64,000 bases of DNA, taken from the NCBI RefSeq assembly GCF_000283155.1, contig NW_004454207.1:9574455-9638454 (forward strand), written 5' to 3'. Both the position numbers and the translations under genes were made by a program. Numbering within the stretch: position 1 is the stretch's first letter; each line of letters starts with the position of its first letter. This DNA is from Ceratotherium simum simum. Its lineage: Eukaryota > Chordata > Mammalia > Perissodactyla > Rhinocerotidae. The notes below the pieces were generated by a model. The model searched no databases. It saw only the letters and a program-made list of their open reading frames with translations, and had not been told where the DNA came from. Of this stretch, positions 33,901 through 45,124 are shown in pieces.

Positions 33901-34989
33901 GTCAATCAACCATGTCTTTTCTTGAACTCTTTAGGCCATCATCACTGCATTTCTAGAATTCAGTCTCTCTCACTGTTGACTATACCTCTGCTGTGCACTC
34001 ACAGCCACCAGTGGGGAGGAGAGCGGAGGATAGGTGAGGGACCTAGGGCCGAGCAAGAAGAGCAGTCCCATTTGCACAAGGAATGTCCATATCTCATCCC
34101 ACATGGCTTGAGACTGGCCTGGGAGAGCACAGAGTTACCACATAGATCAGAGGCAAGAGAGGACATGGATGTAGTGGAGTGATGCTCTCAAAAGCCGTTG
34201 AGGGCACAGGCACGGCCTTTGAGTGCCAGCAACACCTTTGGAGTTGCGGGAGGTAGGGGATCACCTTGGGTGCCAACAGGGGAGCACACAGGGTAATGGG
34301 TGCCTGCCGCCAACCCTGCCACTCTCAGGTGCTATAGACTGGAAGCAGCATTGCCCAAGGGTCGGTGGTGGACCATTGGTAGCTCAGAGATACTTGTCCT
34401 GTGTGTGATATGAGAGCCATTCCAAATCAGCGAGTCAGCACCAATCTTGTACAACTTAATGAAAGAAATACCATGCTGGCTGGTCAGAGCACTGTGCTCA
34501 CCAGGCTGCCCTCCTGGAACTGGGACCTCAAGACCAGCCCATAGATATGATTCCCAGAGCTCCTTGGGGCATCTGGTCGACCTCATGTGAGGGAGGGGTA
34601 AGATAGGGGTTCAAAAAGCAACCAAAAGGGAGAATGACAACCGGCGACTGGGTCAGACATTGGTTCCAGTCTGGGCAAAGCGCATACTTCCTGGACAGCA
34701 CTGCTAGTTGGGCCAGTACTGGCGCTGGAGGGGCGCTTAGAAAATTTCTAGGAAGGTAACCCTAAGGCCCAGGGCCTCTTATATTTCATACATATTCTTT
34801 TATAAAATCCCCCAATGTAAATGGTTTGGTGTCAGGCAATTAAATTGATATATAACTATTTCATAGCAGCATTGTTGATTTTACTCACATTCAAAAGAAG
34901 TCCAACTGAAATTGCACTCCTTTTCCAGTTTACTAAATGTTGCATCACACAGTATGTTGGTTAAAATTCTGAAGAATTTGTTGGTTAAG
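33901..34989. other. 1.1 kb unassigned, G+C-richer block
   Basis: Base composition changes to visibly G+C-richer at about 33990-34740, unlike the A+T-rich flanks. I see no repeat family, and the open frames on both strands (60-86 codons) are not recognisable. It could be a piece of an unknown element or an old transcribed sequence. Confidence 0.35.
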
Positions 34990-35218
34990 ATTCTGAAACT
35001 AGAATGCTTGGATGGAAATCCCAGATCTTCTACCTACTGGCTCTGTGACTTTGGGCAAGTTACTTAACCTCTCCGTGTTCTAGCTTCCTCATCTATATAG
35101 TAGGAAAAATAACAGTACTACCTCATAGGGTTGTATTCAGCATTAAATGTGTGAATACTTGTAAATACCTAGAACCATGCCAGGTGCATGATAAGCACTC
35201 TGTAAGTGTGTGCTATTA
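34990..35218 (+). mobile_element. MIR SINE
   Basis: Sense MIR: 'ttctacctactggctctgtg', 'actttgggcaagttacttaa', 'tcctcatctatatagta', 'acctcatagggttgta' and 'aagcactctgtaagtgt'. Near full length and well preserved. Confidence 0.88.
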
Positions 35219-35226
35219 TAGTATGT

Positions 35227-35446
35227 CAGTGGTGTTCAACTGGAGGGAGTTTGCCCTTCAGGGACATTTAGTAACATCTGGAAACAGTTTTGGTTGTGTG
35301 TCTGTGGAGGGGTGCAGGAACACTAATGGCATCTAATGGGTAGAGGCAAGGGATGCTGCTAAATATCCTACTATGCACAGAACAGTCCCCACAACAAAGG
35401 ATTACTCAGCCCCAAATGTCAGCAGTGCCAAGGTTGAGAAACTCTG
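35227..35446 (+). mobile_element. MER20 hAT MITE
   Basis: 220 bp from 'cagtggtgttcaactgg' to 'aggttgagaaactctg', the imperfect inverted ends of MER20. Inner words 'atctggaaacagttttggtt', 'ggtagaggcaagggatgctg' and 'cccacaacaaaggatta' fit the family. The 8-bp flanks (tagtatgt, ttgtatac) are only partly alike. Confidence 0.9.
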
Positions 35447-36100
35447 TTGTATACTGTCGACAGTTCTTACTATGGTCTGTTTCATAATGGGTGTCTTCAG
35501 TTGTATACTTTTGACACAGGTACGCTTTCTTTGCAAAATAAACAAGTTACAGCCTTCATTTCCACAGGGAAATGTGCTCTCTCTCATTTATCTTGAAATA
35601 AGCTACCCTCTTAATCTATCTTAGAGATAGTGGGTACAAGAATATTTCCTGATCCTCCTTACTGTATTACAAGTGCAACAGAGCAAGTGCAGTAACAACT
35701 GCAAGCCAACAACTGGCTTCAGTGATGGGAAGAAAGTAAAGAGTAATGGGGTGACAGGGTGACAGAGGACTGGCCTTAGGTCCTTGAAGCACTCAAATCT
35801 AGAAAGAAACCACTTTCTTTCTTGTCCTGTCCCTCTTATGTGCCAGAGGGCACAATGTCAGCTATTGTTTGAATGGGGCGGGAGGTGGTGGAAGAAAAAG
35901 GTGAACTAATGGACAAAAACTCCATCAATTGATATTTTAAATATATTTACTCTGTTTCATGCAATTGTAAAAAAAAAAAATCATGAGAATGAATCACAAC
36001 AACCAAAAAATTGTTTGTCTGTGAAAAGGTTGGGCAAATTTCTGGGAGTACTTTGGTCCTGAATGAAGCCTCTTTACAGGGCATAGGGTTCTCTATGACC
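35447..36100. other. No recognised gene or repeat
   Basis: About 650 bp with a short A-run near 35969. Nothing assigned. Confidence 0.4.
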
Positions 36101-36257
36101 TCGCTAATCAAAGTGTGGTCCACAGGCCAGCAGCATCACCAGGATCTTGTTAGAAAGGCAGACTCTCCGGCCCCACCCTGGACCTGCTGAAGCAGAATCT
36201 GCATTTTAGTAAGATCTCTAGGTGATTTATATGCACATTAAAATTTGAGAACTGCTG
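36101..36257 (-). mobile_element. MER5B-type hAT MITE
   Basis: 'aatcaaagtgtggtccacag', 'tcttgttagaaaggcag', 'gacctgctgaagcagaat' and 'aaatttgagaactgctgg' give the reverse orientation of the 2.7 kb copy. About 157 bp. Confidence 0.8.
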
Positions 36258-38197
36258 GAATGTTCTCTTTGTCCCTGGCACATATGGTGTGCAGCTCAGC
36301 TTTTACTTCAAGAATGGGCCTACTAATAGGCTAAAGGTGACAGAGAGAAGCATTTTTAATCAATGAGAAAGCTGTTTCTCCTTCCATTAAGTAATTTACA
36401 TACCACTGAATTTATTTATAGCTTCTCAAACGATCTGATTTTATAAGATATGATCTTTTCATTAAACTGATATTATGGTTAATGATTTGTGTCATATTTG
36501 CAATTTGAAAGTTAAGAATGAAGAGTATCAATGCTTTGAAAAGGTAACAAAGTGTGTTCTGCTATCTTTGTAACTTGCAGACAGAGGAAGAACCACACGT
36601 GCAATCCAGCTATGGCATTCTATATTTCTGATCTCTATAGTGTATATTTATTTGCATAAATCTAGGTATGATAACTCTAATCTCCTATACACTTAGCTGA
36701 CTGTCACGGGCTGAGACCGAAAGGGAAGTTACAGTAAAATTGAATGGTGTTAGAAGGACACATTACTTCAATTAATTGCACTTCCTCATTAAATAAATTG
36801 GACTAGTAGACCAGCAGACTGAAAACCCTGTTTCCATCAGAAACCCAAGTGTGAGCAGCAAAAGTGGGGGCTGCTCCTACACGGTCTCAGGGGCATTTGA
36901 GCCATCACCACATGCCTGCCTTTGACTCTCATTGCCCTTATTTTTTTATCCTGTCCCCGCCCCAAGGAAGGAGGAAGGGGTGGGTATCTCATTCTCTGGT
37001 AAAGGGGCCAAAGGGTGGGGTATGCAAATGATGCAAGGCTGTGCCAGCTGCATGTTAACCATTGCTTGCCAAATCTACCATCACTGTCACTTTCTCCCCT
37101 ACAGCTCCTGCTAACTCTCCCTAGCCTTTTACTCGTGCTGCCTAGCGAAACCACAGTAGATCCCAGACAGCTTGATACAACTGTAAAACTAGAGGCAGAT
37201 AGAGAAATTTGGCTTTCTAATCAGAAAACAAAAACATTCCCATGCCCTTCCACACTGGGTGATTTCCAAAGTACTGTAATCTGTGTGCTTTGGAAATGGT
37301 CGGGTGTTTTGGGCTGCAAGCCACCAGTAGAAATAAATTTCAACTTTATCTGCTGCTGGTGAAGGATAATGAGCATTTTCTTATGAAATTTGGGGCCTCT
37401 CTCTCCCCAGCAGCCTATACACTTCTATTGTGCCAGCTTCCATATACTGTCATTATCATTATTAGACACAACAACATCTAAAACACCATCAAAATAAATC
37501 TCATCTCAAATTGCCTTCCTGAAGTGAACTGAGGAGATTCTGGCATCCATAAATGCAGAAATGTACACTGCAATGGGCTGTGTGTTGTATCAGACCGAAA
37601 AATGAAAAGAGGAACATATCAAGCTTGAAGGTTCATCAGGAGCTTCTAGATAATTCTGCCACTGTTTCAATTTAAGTAGTCTCTCATGAAACATTGGATT
37701 TCATTAGGCTTTCAGCTCTTGAGCCCCAGGATGCATTGTATTTAATTAACTCTTCCTGGCATAAAACTTCTCAGAAGCTCTAGGCACTGGTAGCCAAATA
37801 AAATCTCTCAAAGGTAATCTCAGAAATCCCTCGATATATGTATATATAATTTTAAATGTCATTTACCTTTCAATATGCAAACTCAGACCTTGGGGGAGAT
37901 ATGGGTGCGGAGATAGAAACGTCTACAGACATCTATCTTAGAGCTAGTATGAAATCTGGTTTAGAGAGAAATCATCTTTATTCCTGTTGAGTTGTTGTGA
38001 GCAAGATGCACTGTCATCTTTAGATAGCATAGGTGGCATGGCTAAAGCTTATTGAAACCTTTCTGAAATAACAGAAATCTGGGCCGAATATGCCCAAGTT
38101 GTGGCATGTCAACTATTCATAGGATTTTAATAACCTCTTTGCTATGGGTTCTCTTCCTGGTTTGTCCATCTGACATTGTCACAAACTAGACTGTCAT
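36258..38197. other. 1.9 kb with no recognised gene or repeat
   Basis: No named repeat and no coding signal. One of the longer repeat-poor stretches. Confidence 0.4.
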
Positions 38198-38213
38198 TTG
38201 ACAATGGGTTTTT

Positions 38214-38459
38214 TTTTTTTGAGGAGATTATCCCTGTGTTAACATCTCCCAATCCTCCTCTTTTTTTTTTTTTTTTTGCTGAGGAAGACTGGCCTTGGGC
38301 TAACATCCGTGCCCATCTCGCTCCACTTTATATGGGATGCCGCCACAGCATGGCTTGCCAAGCAGTGCCTCCGTGCGTGCCCGGGATCCAAACTGGCAAA
38401 CCCTGGGCCGCCGCAGTGGAGCACGCACACCCAACTGCTTGTGCCACTGGGCTGGCCCC
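38214..38459 (-). mobile_element. ERE-type SINE with expanded T-run
   Basis: Tail end 'tttttgaggagattatccct', an internal run of 17 T at 38261-38277, 'gctgaggaagactggccttg', 'ctttatatgggatgccgcc', and the end 'gggctggcccc'. Duplications 'ttgacaatggg' plus T-run (38198) and (38460). The internal T-run, in the linker between the two tail blocks, is longer than in the other copies. Confidence 0.94.
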
Positions 38460-38483
38460 TTGACAATGGGGTTTTTAATAAGC

Positions 38484-38502
38484 AATAATAATAATAATAA
38501 TA
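38484..38502. repeat. (AAT)6 microsatellite
   Basis: Six AAT units just downstream of the ERE target duplication. Confidence 0.9.
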
Positions 38503-38619
38503 AGCAACAGTGGTCATTTCTATCTTTTGAACCTATTTCACAAGATGCAAGAGATGGAAAATCTCCCCAAACAAATTCTCTTGTTTGAACACGTTAATCA
38601 ATCAGAGATTAAGGGAAGC

Positions 38620-38820
38620 AGGGGGTAAAAAGGCAGTGAGGTGGGGGCAGCGATGGAAAGGAACACAATGGTAGCTTTTGAGATGCTGGTAATGTTCTCT
38701 TTCTTGATCTGGGTGCTGGTAACATGAGCATGTTCAGTTTGCGAAAATTTATCATGCTATGCACTTATTATCAGCACAATTTTCTTGATGTATGTTTCAA
38801 TAAAAAGTAATGAACAAAAA
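38620..38820 (+). mobile_element. L1 3' UTR end
   Basis: Sense-strand L1M 3' end: 'gagatgctggtaatgttctc', 'cttgatctgggtgctggtaa', 'gttcagtttgcgaaaattta' and 'tgtttcaataaaaagta' followed by A-rich sequence. Severely 5'-truncated. Confidence 0.8.
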
Positions 38821-39439
38821 ACTCAAACATGTAGTCTGTGAAGGTGGCGTAGGGAGAAGCAGGTATCATGAAGGCAAAGCCACGGTGAGGGCCAGGGTAG
38901 GATAACGTCACTTGAAATGGAGAGAGAATACATTCAAAGGGCCTGACCAAGCCAGTAGCCAGAGTTTCTGAGGAAAGTTTGAGATGGCTGGAGGGGAGAT
39001 GGGAGTGGTAGCTAATGGTGGGAAGAGGGATAGTGAATCAGGATGCTAGAACTCAAAGTGAGTTGAAATACGAAGCCAACCCAGGAGCCAAGGGTGCTCG
39101 GATCACAGAATATTGCTAAAGGGAATTCAGTAGGAATTAGCATAGATCTAGGCAGCAGAGGAAGTCGAGGTGGGTCTCTTCTTCCCAATTCAGGAAGTGG
39201 TAGAGATCCTAGCCAGGCTCTTGGATAGGACCCAACACTCATTTAGAAAATGGAGTTGTCAATTACACAGAAATCATTGGTTCCCTAGAGAGTACGTTCT
39301 ATGAGACTTGGTCTTGTTTATCTTGGCATCTCCTCAAGCACTTCCAAATGAGCAAGAGTCCATTTTGGGTACTGTTTGATTCACCATCCCAGTCAAAGAC
39401 CAGATTTTGTGGCCATCCCTACTAAACAAGATGGTTGGA
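38821..39439. other. No recognised gene or repeat
   Basis: About 620 bp of purine-rich sequence. Nothing assigned. Confidence 0.4.
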
Positions 39440-39560
39440 TGGATCTGCCAAATTTTCACTCAACAAGCACTTGTTGAGCACCTACTGTGTACCAGGAGCT
39501 GTTCTAGGTATTGAGGAGGCAGTGAACAAAGCAGAGGAAATCCCTGCCCCTCGAAGCTTA
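39440..39560 (-). mobile_element. L2 3' end fragment
   Basis: 'gttgagcacctactgtgtac', 'caggagctgttctaggta' and 'gcagtgaacaaagcagag' are the reverse strand of the L2 terminus, followed by 'atccctgcccctcgaagctt'. Confidence 0.75.
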
Positions 39561-39784
39561 CCCCATATTGATGACGTCTAATATGCTACAGCTGAAGGGC
39601 TTATTTAATTTAGAGTTTTACAAGCAAAAAAATCTATTGAGAAGCCTCAAAATATCACGTTGGCTAAAATATACACAAGTGTGTCCAATGGTTAACCTAG
39701 GCATGTATACACATAAAAAGGATATCATACATAGGCATGTTGTTTGTTAACTGCCAGTCCAAGGAGAGTACATTTCATGGGGTC

Positions 39785-39960
39785 AAAAAGACCTATGTTT
39801 AAGGCTTAAGGTTTAAGACCTCTTCCTCTTTCTTGTTGGCTGAGGGTGAGCAATTTGCTTACCCTCTCTAGGTCTCAATTTTCTCACTTATGGAATGAGA
39901 ATAATTTGAGTACCTATATTCTAAGGTTATGATAAGGGTTAATATGTTTTTCTTAGTTGC
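39785..39960 (+). mobile_element. MIR SINE, diverged
   Basis: 'gagcaatttgcttaccctc', 'ctcaattttctcacttatgg' and 'aaggttatgataagggttaa' follow the MIR core order. Both ends are lost. Confidence 0.55.
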
Positions 39961-40199
39961 TAACTCATAATAATCATATATATAATTGTTAAACAAAAGG
40001 TAATGCATTCTGAATGTCCAAGTACTTTCAAGTCTTCTAGCGTTCTTGAGCCCCTCTTTATATATAAGTCCCATGTAAACTGTCTCAAGTTTCTCAAGCT
40101 CTCGTCTCTATGTTGTGGGATGCCCAGGGACTGTCACAGTATTTATAAGGATTGTTAAGGTGAGGAGACTTACAGTTTCCCGGACATCTTTCTTTTGCA

Positions 40200-40640
40200 A
40201 GACCTACTTCATCCAAATTCTTGATTTGCACTCACCAGACCGACAATCTTGCCTCCTGCAACTTGTCCCTCGCACAGGCCCCTCTGTTTCACCTCCATTC
40301 CCTCCATGTATCACTAACACAAGGCTATTGGGTGCAATAGAGAGTGACTGAAGATTTGGTGACCAGAGCATTGCCCAGAACGGGAGCACCCTCTTCATGG
40401 AGAACTCCTCACTCACCGTCTTTCCTTCCTTAAAACTTGCCTTCATCCCTGACTTCTCTTTATATCCCTCTTCCTAGCCAATCCATCAAGAAATCCTGTT
40501 GGCTTTACCTTCAAAATATACAAAGCTGAACGTTTTTTTCAAAACTGATGTTTTCCAAGTGCCTGGAAGACGTCTGGCATAAAGTAGGTGCTCAATAATT
40601 ATTTGTTGAGTAAACGAATAAAAATTTGGTTAGAACAGTG
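40200..40640 (+). mobile_element. L2 LINE fragments
   Basis: 'agccaatccatcaagaaatc' with 'ggctttaccttcaaaatata' (40480-40520) and the terminus 'ctggcataaagtaggtgctc', 'aataattatttgttgagtaa' (40570-40620) are L2 in sense. The region between them is shortened relative to a full L2, so two pieces or an internal deletion. Confidence 0.6.
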
Positions 40641-41279
40641 CCTGGCGTGAAGAAATATACAAATTTAAACTTTTATTAATATGATTTTTTATGATCTGTA
40701 ATTTAGCCTTTCAAGTGGTTATTGTCAGGAGTAGGTTTTCTCTGTAGAAAACTGACTGTCCTAAACCTTACACTTCAAGCGAATTAATTAGCACTTGGGT
40801 GTGCTATCTCTGTCTTGCTTCCCCAGGACTGATCATCTTGAGTGTTTGGCAAAGGCAGTTTCCCAGGTTTGAGGAGCTGCAGAGGAGCAATTGAGCTCTT
40901 AGTGACCCACCCTCAACCCCTGCCATAAGGGGCAGGTCTCTTGTGAGGATCAGCTTGAGACCAGATGAAAAGCCTTTCTTTACCACGAGCATCACATCTG
41001 AAGATTTAAATAGCATCAGGTTGATTGAGGAAAGGGACCATCTGAACTGTCAGGTGTTTGCAATTAAAAATAAAATTGCACAGCCAAAAATCCATTATCA
41101 CAAGGCCTGCATGTGTTAGATATTTCAGGTCTTACCAAATACATCGCAAGAGGTATCAAGAATATGACAAGGTGCACATTTGAATTTTAGTTCAGTGAAA
41201 CAGCTTTTCTTATTGCTGCCTCAATGAAAATTTTTAGACACGTATTAACATATCTTTGCTCTGCTTAAAATCTTTTTTA
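40641..41279. other. No recognised gene or repeat
   Basis: About 640 bp, A+T-rich, no named element. Confidence 0.4.
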
Positions 41280-41811
41280 TAATTCTCTATAAAATACGTG
41301 AAACATGCTCCCGTAATCTAACATTCCAGGAACCCCATATCCACTACAGGGGTGGAAAATATTGGACCTGAGACCCCGGCTGTGTTCTCGTTCCTCCCAG
41401 TCTCAGCACTCTTCTCCATTCAGCATTCCAAGCAGTTGTTACCGATTGGTCCTCTGTCTCCCTACAGTCTGTGCTCAATATGGCAGCCAGAGAGAACCTT
41501 TAACATGTTAGGCAGATTACTGTCCTCCTCTGATCAATGTCCTCACCCCAATCATTCACTCTAAATGATCTCTCTCTCTCTCTGACTTTATCTCTTGGCA
41601 CTCTCCCTGACTCACTCTGTGCCAGCCTCCTTCTTCCTTCAACACATCAGGAATCCTCCAGCCTCAGGGCCTTTGCATTAGCTATTATCTCTTTCCATAA
41701 CATTCTCAAAAGTGTAACTTCATGGGGAACTCCCTTATCTTAAGTTTTTGCTCAAATCTTACCTTTTTAATGAGGCCTATTATGACCACCAATTAAAAAT
41801 TGCAACCCCCT
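41280..41811 (+). mobile_element. L2 LINE, left part
   Basis: 'agggcctttgcattagctat', 'gtttttgctcaaatctta' and 'atgaggcctattatgaccac' are L2 sense words in order. The locus is cut at 41812 by an MLT1 LTR and then by an ERE, and ends at 42800. Confidence 0.7.
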
Positions 41812-42292
41812 TGTGGTAGGCAGAATAATGGCTCCCCAAACATGTTCACATCCTAATCCCAAGAACCTGTGAATATGTTGCCTTACATGGCAAAAGGGAC
41901 TTTGCTGGTGTGATTAAGTTAAGGATCTTGTGATGGAGATATTATACTGGATTATCTAGGTGGGCCTGATGTAATCACATGGGTTCTTATAAGAGGGAGG
42001 CAGGAGAGTCAGAATCAGACAAGATGTGACTTGGAAACAGAGATAAGAGAGGAAAGAGATCCAAAGATGCTACCCTGCCAGCTTTGAAGACAGAGAAAGA
42101 GACCATGAGCCAAGGAATTGCAGGTGTCCTCAAGAAGTTGGAAAAGGCAAAGAAATGAATCTCCCTTAAAGCCTCCAGAAGGAATGCAGTCCTGCTAATA
42201 CCTCGACCTCCAAACCATAAGATAATAAATTTCTGTTGCTTTAAGCCACTATTTGTGGTAATTTATTGCAGCAGAAATAGGAAACAAATACA
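41812..42292 (+). mobile_element. MaLR (MLT1-type) LTR
   Basis: Starts TGTGGTAGGCAGAATAATGG and ends ACAAATACA. Includes 'ctgtgaatatgttgccttac', 'aaaagggactttgctggtg', 'gataataaatttctgttgct' (polyadenylation signal) and 'taagccactatttgtggta'. About 481 bp, near full length, the only plus-strand MaLR LTR here. No exact 5-bp duplication could be read. Confidence 0.88.
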
Positions 42293-42314
42293 TTCCCCCA
42301 CCCTACTTTTTTTC

Positions 42315-42574
42315 TTTTTCTTTCTTTTTTTTTGAGGAAGATTGGTCCTGTGCTAACATCTGTTGCCAATCTTCCTCTTTTTTTCTTTTTTCCCCCCAAA
42401 GCCCCAGTACATAGTTGTGTATCATAGTTGTAGAGCTGTAGCTCTTCTACATGGGACACCGCCTCAGCATGGCTTGATGAGCGGTGAGTAGGTCTGCGCC
42501 CAGGATCCTAACCCACGAACCTCGGGCCACCGAAGCAGAACGCGAGAACTTAAAGCTATGTCACCGGGCCAGCC
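42315..42574 (-). mobile_element. ERE-type SINE, long subtype
   Basis: 'gaggaagattggtcctgtgc', middle block 'cagtacatagttgtgtatca', 'gacaccgcctcagcatggc', B-box region 'aggatcctaaccc', ending 'gggccagcccc'. Duplications 'ccctacttttttt' (42301) and 'ccctactttttt' (42575). Confidence 0.93.
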
Positions 42575-42587
42575 CCCTACTTTTTTC

Positions 42588-42800
42588 TTTTTTCATATTA
42601 CTTATCAACCCCTGTTGTACCAGACAATGTGTTTATTGTGTCTATTGTTTATTGTCTCTCTCCTGCCTCGCCTTCTGCTCTCCTCTAGAATGTAAGCCCC
42701 ACAAAGACAGATATCTTCATCTGCTTTGTTCACTGCTGCAAACCTGCACTTAGAACCTGATACATGGTAGGTGCTGAATGAACATTTGTTGAATTAATTA
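42588..42800 (+). mobile_element. L2 LINE, 3' end
   Basis: 'gtctattgtttattgtctct', 'gaatgtaagccccacaaaga', 'tgttcactgctgcaaacct' and 'atggtaggtgctgaatgaac' give the L2 3' end in sense, completing the copy begun at 41280. Confidence 0.8.
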
Positions 42801-42896
42801 ATTGGTTAGTTAATCCTTAATCTATTTTTATCCTCTGAAATTACTTCCCACCACTTAAAATGAATCATCCAATCTGGCCCCCGGTCCTATCTTTTC

Positions 42897-42951
42897 TCCT
42901 CTCACTCTCTCCGTCTCTCTGTCTCTCTCTCTCACACACACACACACCCGC
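42897..42951. repeat. Compound (TC)n(CA)n microsatellite
   Basis: Imperfect TC repeats (with G interruptions) run into about 9 CA units. The flanks (42801-42896 and 42952-43139) show nothing I can assign. Confidence 0.85.
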
Positions 42952-43139
42952 CACACACTGCCTCTGAATTTAGATGTCTCTTTCCATCAGAGTGGTTACA
43001 GCTTTTGGGTTATAGCTCTCCGTGAAGCCCTCCCTTGACTCAACAGTGCACATTGAACTCCAGGGTTTCTGAACTCCTATAGCATCTCCTATGGTTATCC
43101 CCCAGTTTTGCACCTACATTCTCTTACCTTTTATATCAG

Positions 43140-43900
43140 CCAGTCTTCAGTCAGGAGGCTGAAACAACACAGTAATTAGAACAGGAGGAGTTTAATATAA
43201 AGAATTATCAACTAATAAAAATGGATTAACTACTAACGGTTAAAGGACAATTCTAAAAAATACAAGGATAGCAGATATAGGGGGCAGCCACTTCCTCTAA
43301 GGCTGAGGCAGAGTACCTAAGGCAGGAACAAATTTGGAAGAGTCCTCTTAGCCCTCACTAAGGCTGAGATTCAGACCTCAGTGGAGAGGGTGTTGGCGTG
43401 GCCCACTGGATAGTGGAGAACTTCACTGAGGTGCTGCATACAAGGGCTGGCAAGCAGGAAACCACTGGCTGGGGTGCCAGCTAAACTCACTAGGAAGCTA
43501 CTGACTGGGGTGCTAATGAGACTCACAGGAAGTTGCCTAGGAGGTGCTACAAAAACACTGAGAACCTGTCCTATTGGTTGCTACTAGAATTTGCTGGGAA
43601 GCTGCCTGTGAGAATGCCCCTGTAACTGGCTAGTAAACTGCCTGTGGGGGTGCTATGAAACTCAGCAAGGAGAAGCACCTCTGGGTGTTCTGCATGCCAA
43701 TGGCCACTGTGTGCTGCAGAAGCAAGCAAGAAACAAAACAGCACATTAGGAAGAGGAACTCCTTTGCCCTGCCATATACCTTTAGCATCCTCTATTGACA
43801 AATCCTAACACTGTACCATCTGGCAAAGGAGAAATGTTTAAAGGGTCCAGCTCCAGTATCACAAAGCAGGGCAAAGAAGGGTGGATTTGGAGCTGAGAAG
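43140..43900 (+). repeat. Unassigned repeat-like element containing a 35-bp array
   Basis: 'acagtaattagaacaggagg', 'agtttaatataaagaattat', 'catcctctattgacaaatcc' and 'ggagaaatgtttaaagggtc' have the look of a known dispersed mammalian element, possibly an old LTR, but I cannot name it. The middle (43456-43700) is built of degenerate 35-bp repeats. No protein. Confidence 0.4.
43456..43700. repeat. Degenerate 35-bp tandem array, about 7 units
   Basis: Units start at 43456, 43492, 43527, 43562, 43596, 43632 and 43667, that is 34 to 36 bp apart. Each begins near 'aggaagctgcc' and continues with a 'gggtgct' block and 'aaactca'. Units differ at many positions, so the array is old. A weaker unit may start near 43417. 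Confidence 0.75.
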
Positions 43901-43920
43901 AAATACATTGATAATCGGCG

Positions 43921-44090
43921 CACCTTTGTATTTGTAATTTCTCTGGAATGTTAGCAATATTGTAAGCCTCTTGAGGACAAAGGCAATGTCACACTTCTCT
44001 CTCCTCTCCCCCCACCGTGGTTTATACGGCATTTAACATAGTGCTTACCACATGTAGTAAGTACTTGGTTAACTGTAAATAAGATTTTCC
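43921..44090 (+). mobile_element. L2 3' end fragment
   Basis: 'tgtaagcctcttgaggacaa', 'catttaacatagtgcttacc' and 'gtagtaagtacttggttaac' in sense order. Confidence 0.65.
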
Positions 44091-44864
44091 TGAACTCTTA
44101 TTTGTTCAATCGCCTAGATATATGATGGCATCATCCTCTCCCTTTGTGTTACCCTATTCTGAAACCTAATGACAGAGCAGTTCAACCATGAGTGAATAGC
44201 AGCTGCCACCAACCTAGCAATTTCCAACTGCAAACTAGGCTGTGATTTTCTCCTCAGCAAGTATGCCATCTTGGATGTCATTTTCAAAAACGCTGAAGCC
44301 AAGCTGGGGTGAATTGTGATTTTGTTTATTAAACTCTCACTTGGTGGGAAACAGCCCTGTCAGCTGTGGGTTCTCCCAGAGTCAATTCTTACTCAGGCTT
44401 CCAAGGCCAACCCATCAAGGAAGTATGTTCCAATGTGTCCCACCTTCTTCCTTTCTCATAAGGACTTAGATGGTTCACAGATCAATCCTTTCAGAATCCT
44501 TGCAGAATCAAACTGCACAAACCAGCCTTGTGTCCAAAAGGAATAAAGTCTAACAGTTATACTCATTTTAATGCATTTCTTGGCTTCTGAAGGCTTTAAA
44601 AAGTCTTATTTTGTGTGAATCCAAGAATCTCTCACTCCAGGGGCTCTATGAAGTAGTCCATTCCAAACATAAGATAGCATCGCCCTAACTTTAACACCAA
44701 CCCTATTCCTCTCCAGTATTCCCCTGCCCATGACTAATATACAATAGTATTCTTTCCTTACCCTGAATATAATGAGTTTGCCTCAAATATTAGCCTAACA
44801 CCAGTATTTGTGGCCCATATAGTTTCTTTGGAGGCAAAATGGTTCTAGGTCTTGAGTTAGACAA
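44091..44864. other. No recognised gene or repeat
   Basis: About 770 bp. A 76-codon plus frame (44316-44546) gives nothing recognisable. Confidence 0.4.
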
Positions 44865-45120
44865 ATTTGCATGAGCTCAGAGTCTGTTGTTTATTACTTA
44901 TGTGACCTTGGATATGTTACTTTGCCTCTTTAAATTTCAGATTCCTCCTTGGTAAGTTAGGGCTAGTTGAAGGAAATGGGGCAAGCTATCCTCTTTAAAT
45001 GTCAGTTTCCTCCTTAGTAAATAGGGGCTAATGATGATACTTATTCCACAGGGTGGTTATGAGAATAATGTTTAGAAAGCCCCTAGCCAGTGAATGTTCA
45101 ATAAATGTCAACTATAATTA
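44865..45120 (+). mobile_element. MIR SINE with an internal duplication
   Basis: 'ttacttatgtgaccttggat' and 'atgttactttgcctctt', then the segment 'ctctttaaatttcag...cctcctt' occurs twice (44925 and 44990, 65 bp apart), then 'ccacagggtggttatgagaa' and 'gttcaataaatgtcaact'. Apart from the duplication it is a near full-length sense MIR. Confidence 0.75.
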
Positions 45121-45124
45121 TATT

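Noticed and set aside
38261..38277. T-run as a poly-A trace of a processed pseudogene
   Set aside because: It is the internal A-rich linker of an ERE on the minus strand.
43456..43700. CRISPR-like spacing of about 35 bp
   Set aside because: The whole unit is repeated without conserved repeats separated by unique spacers, and the genome is mammalian. It is a degenerate minisatellite.
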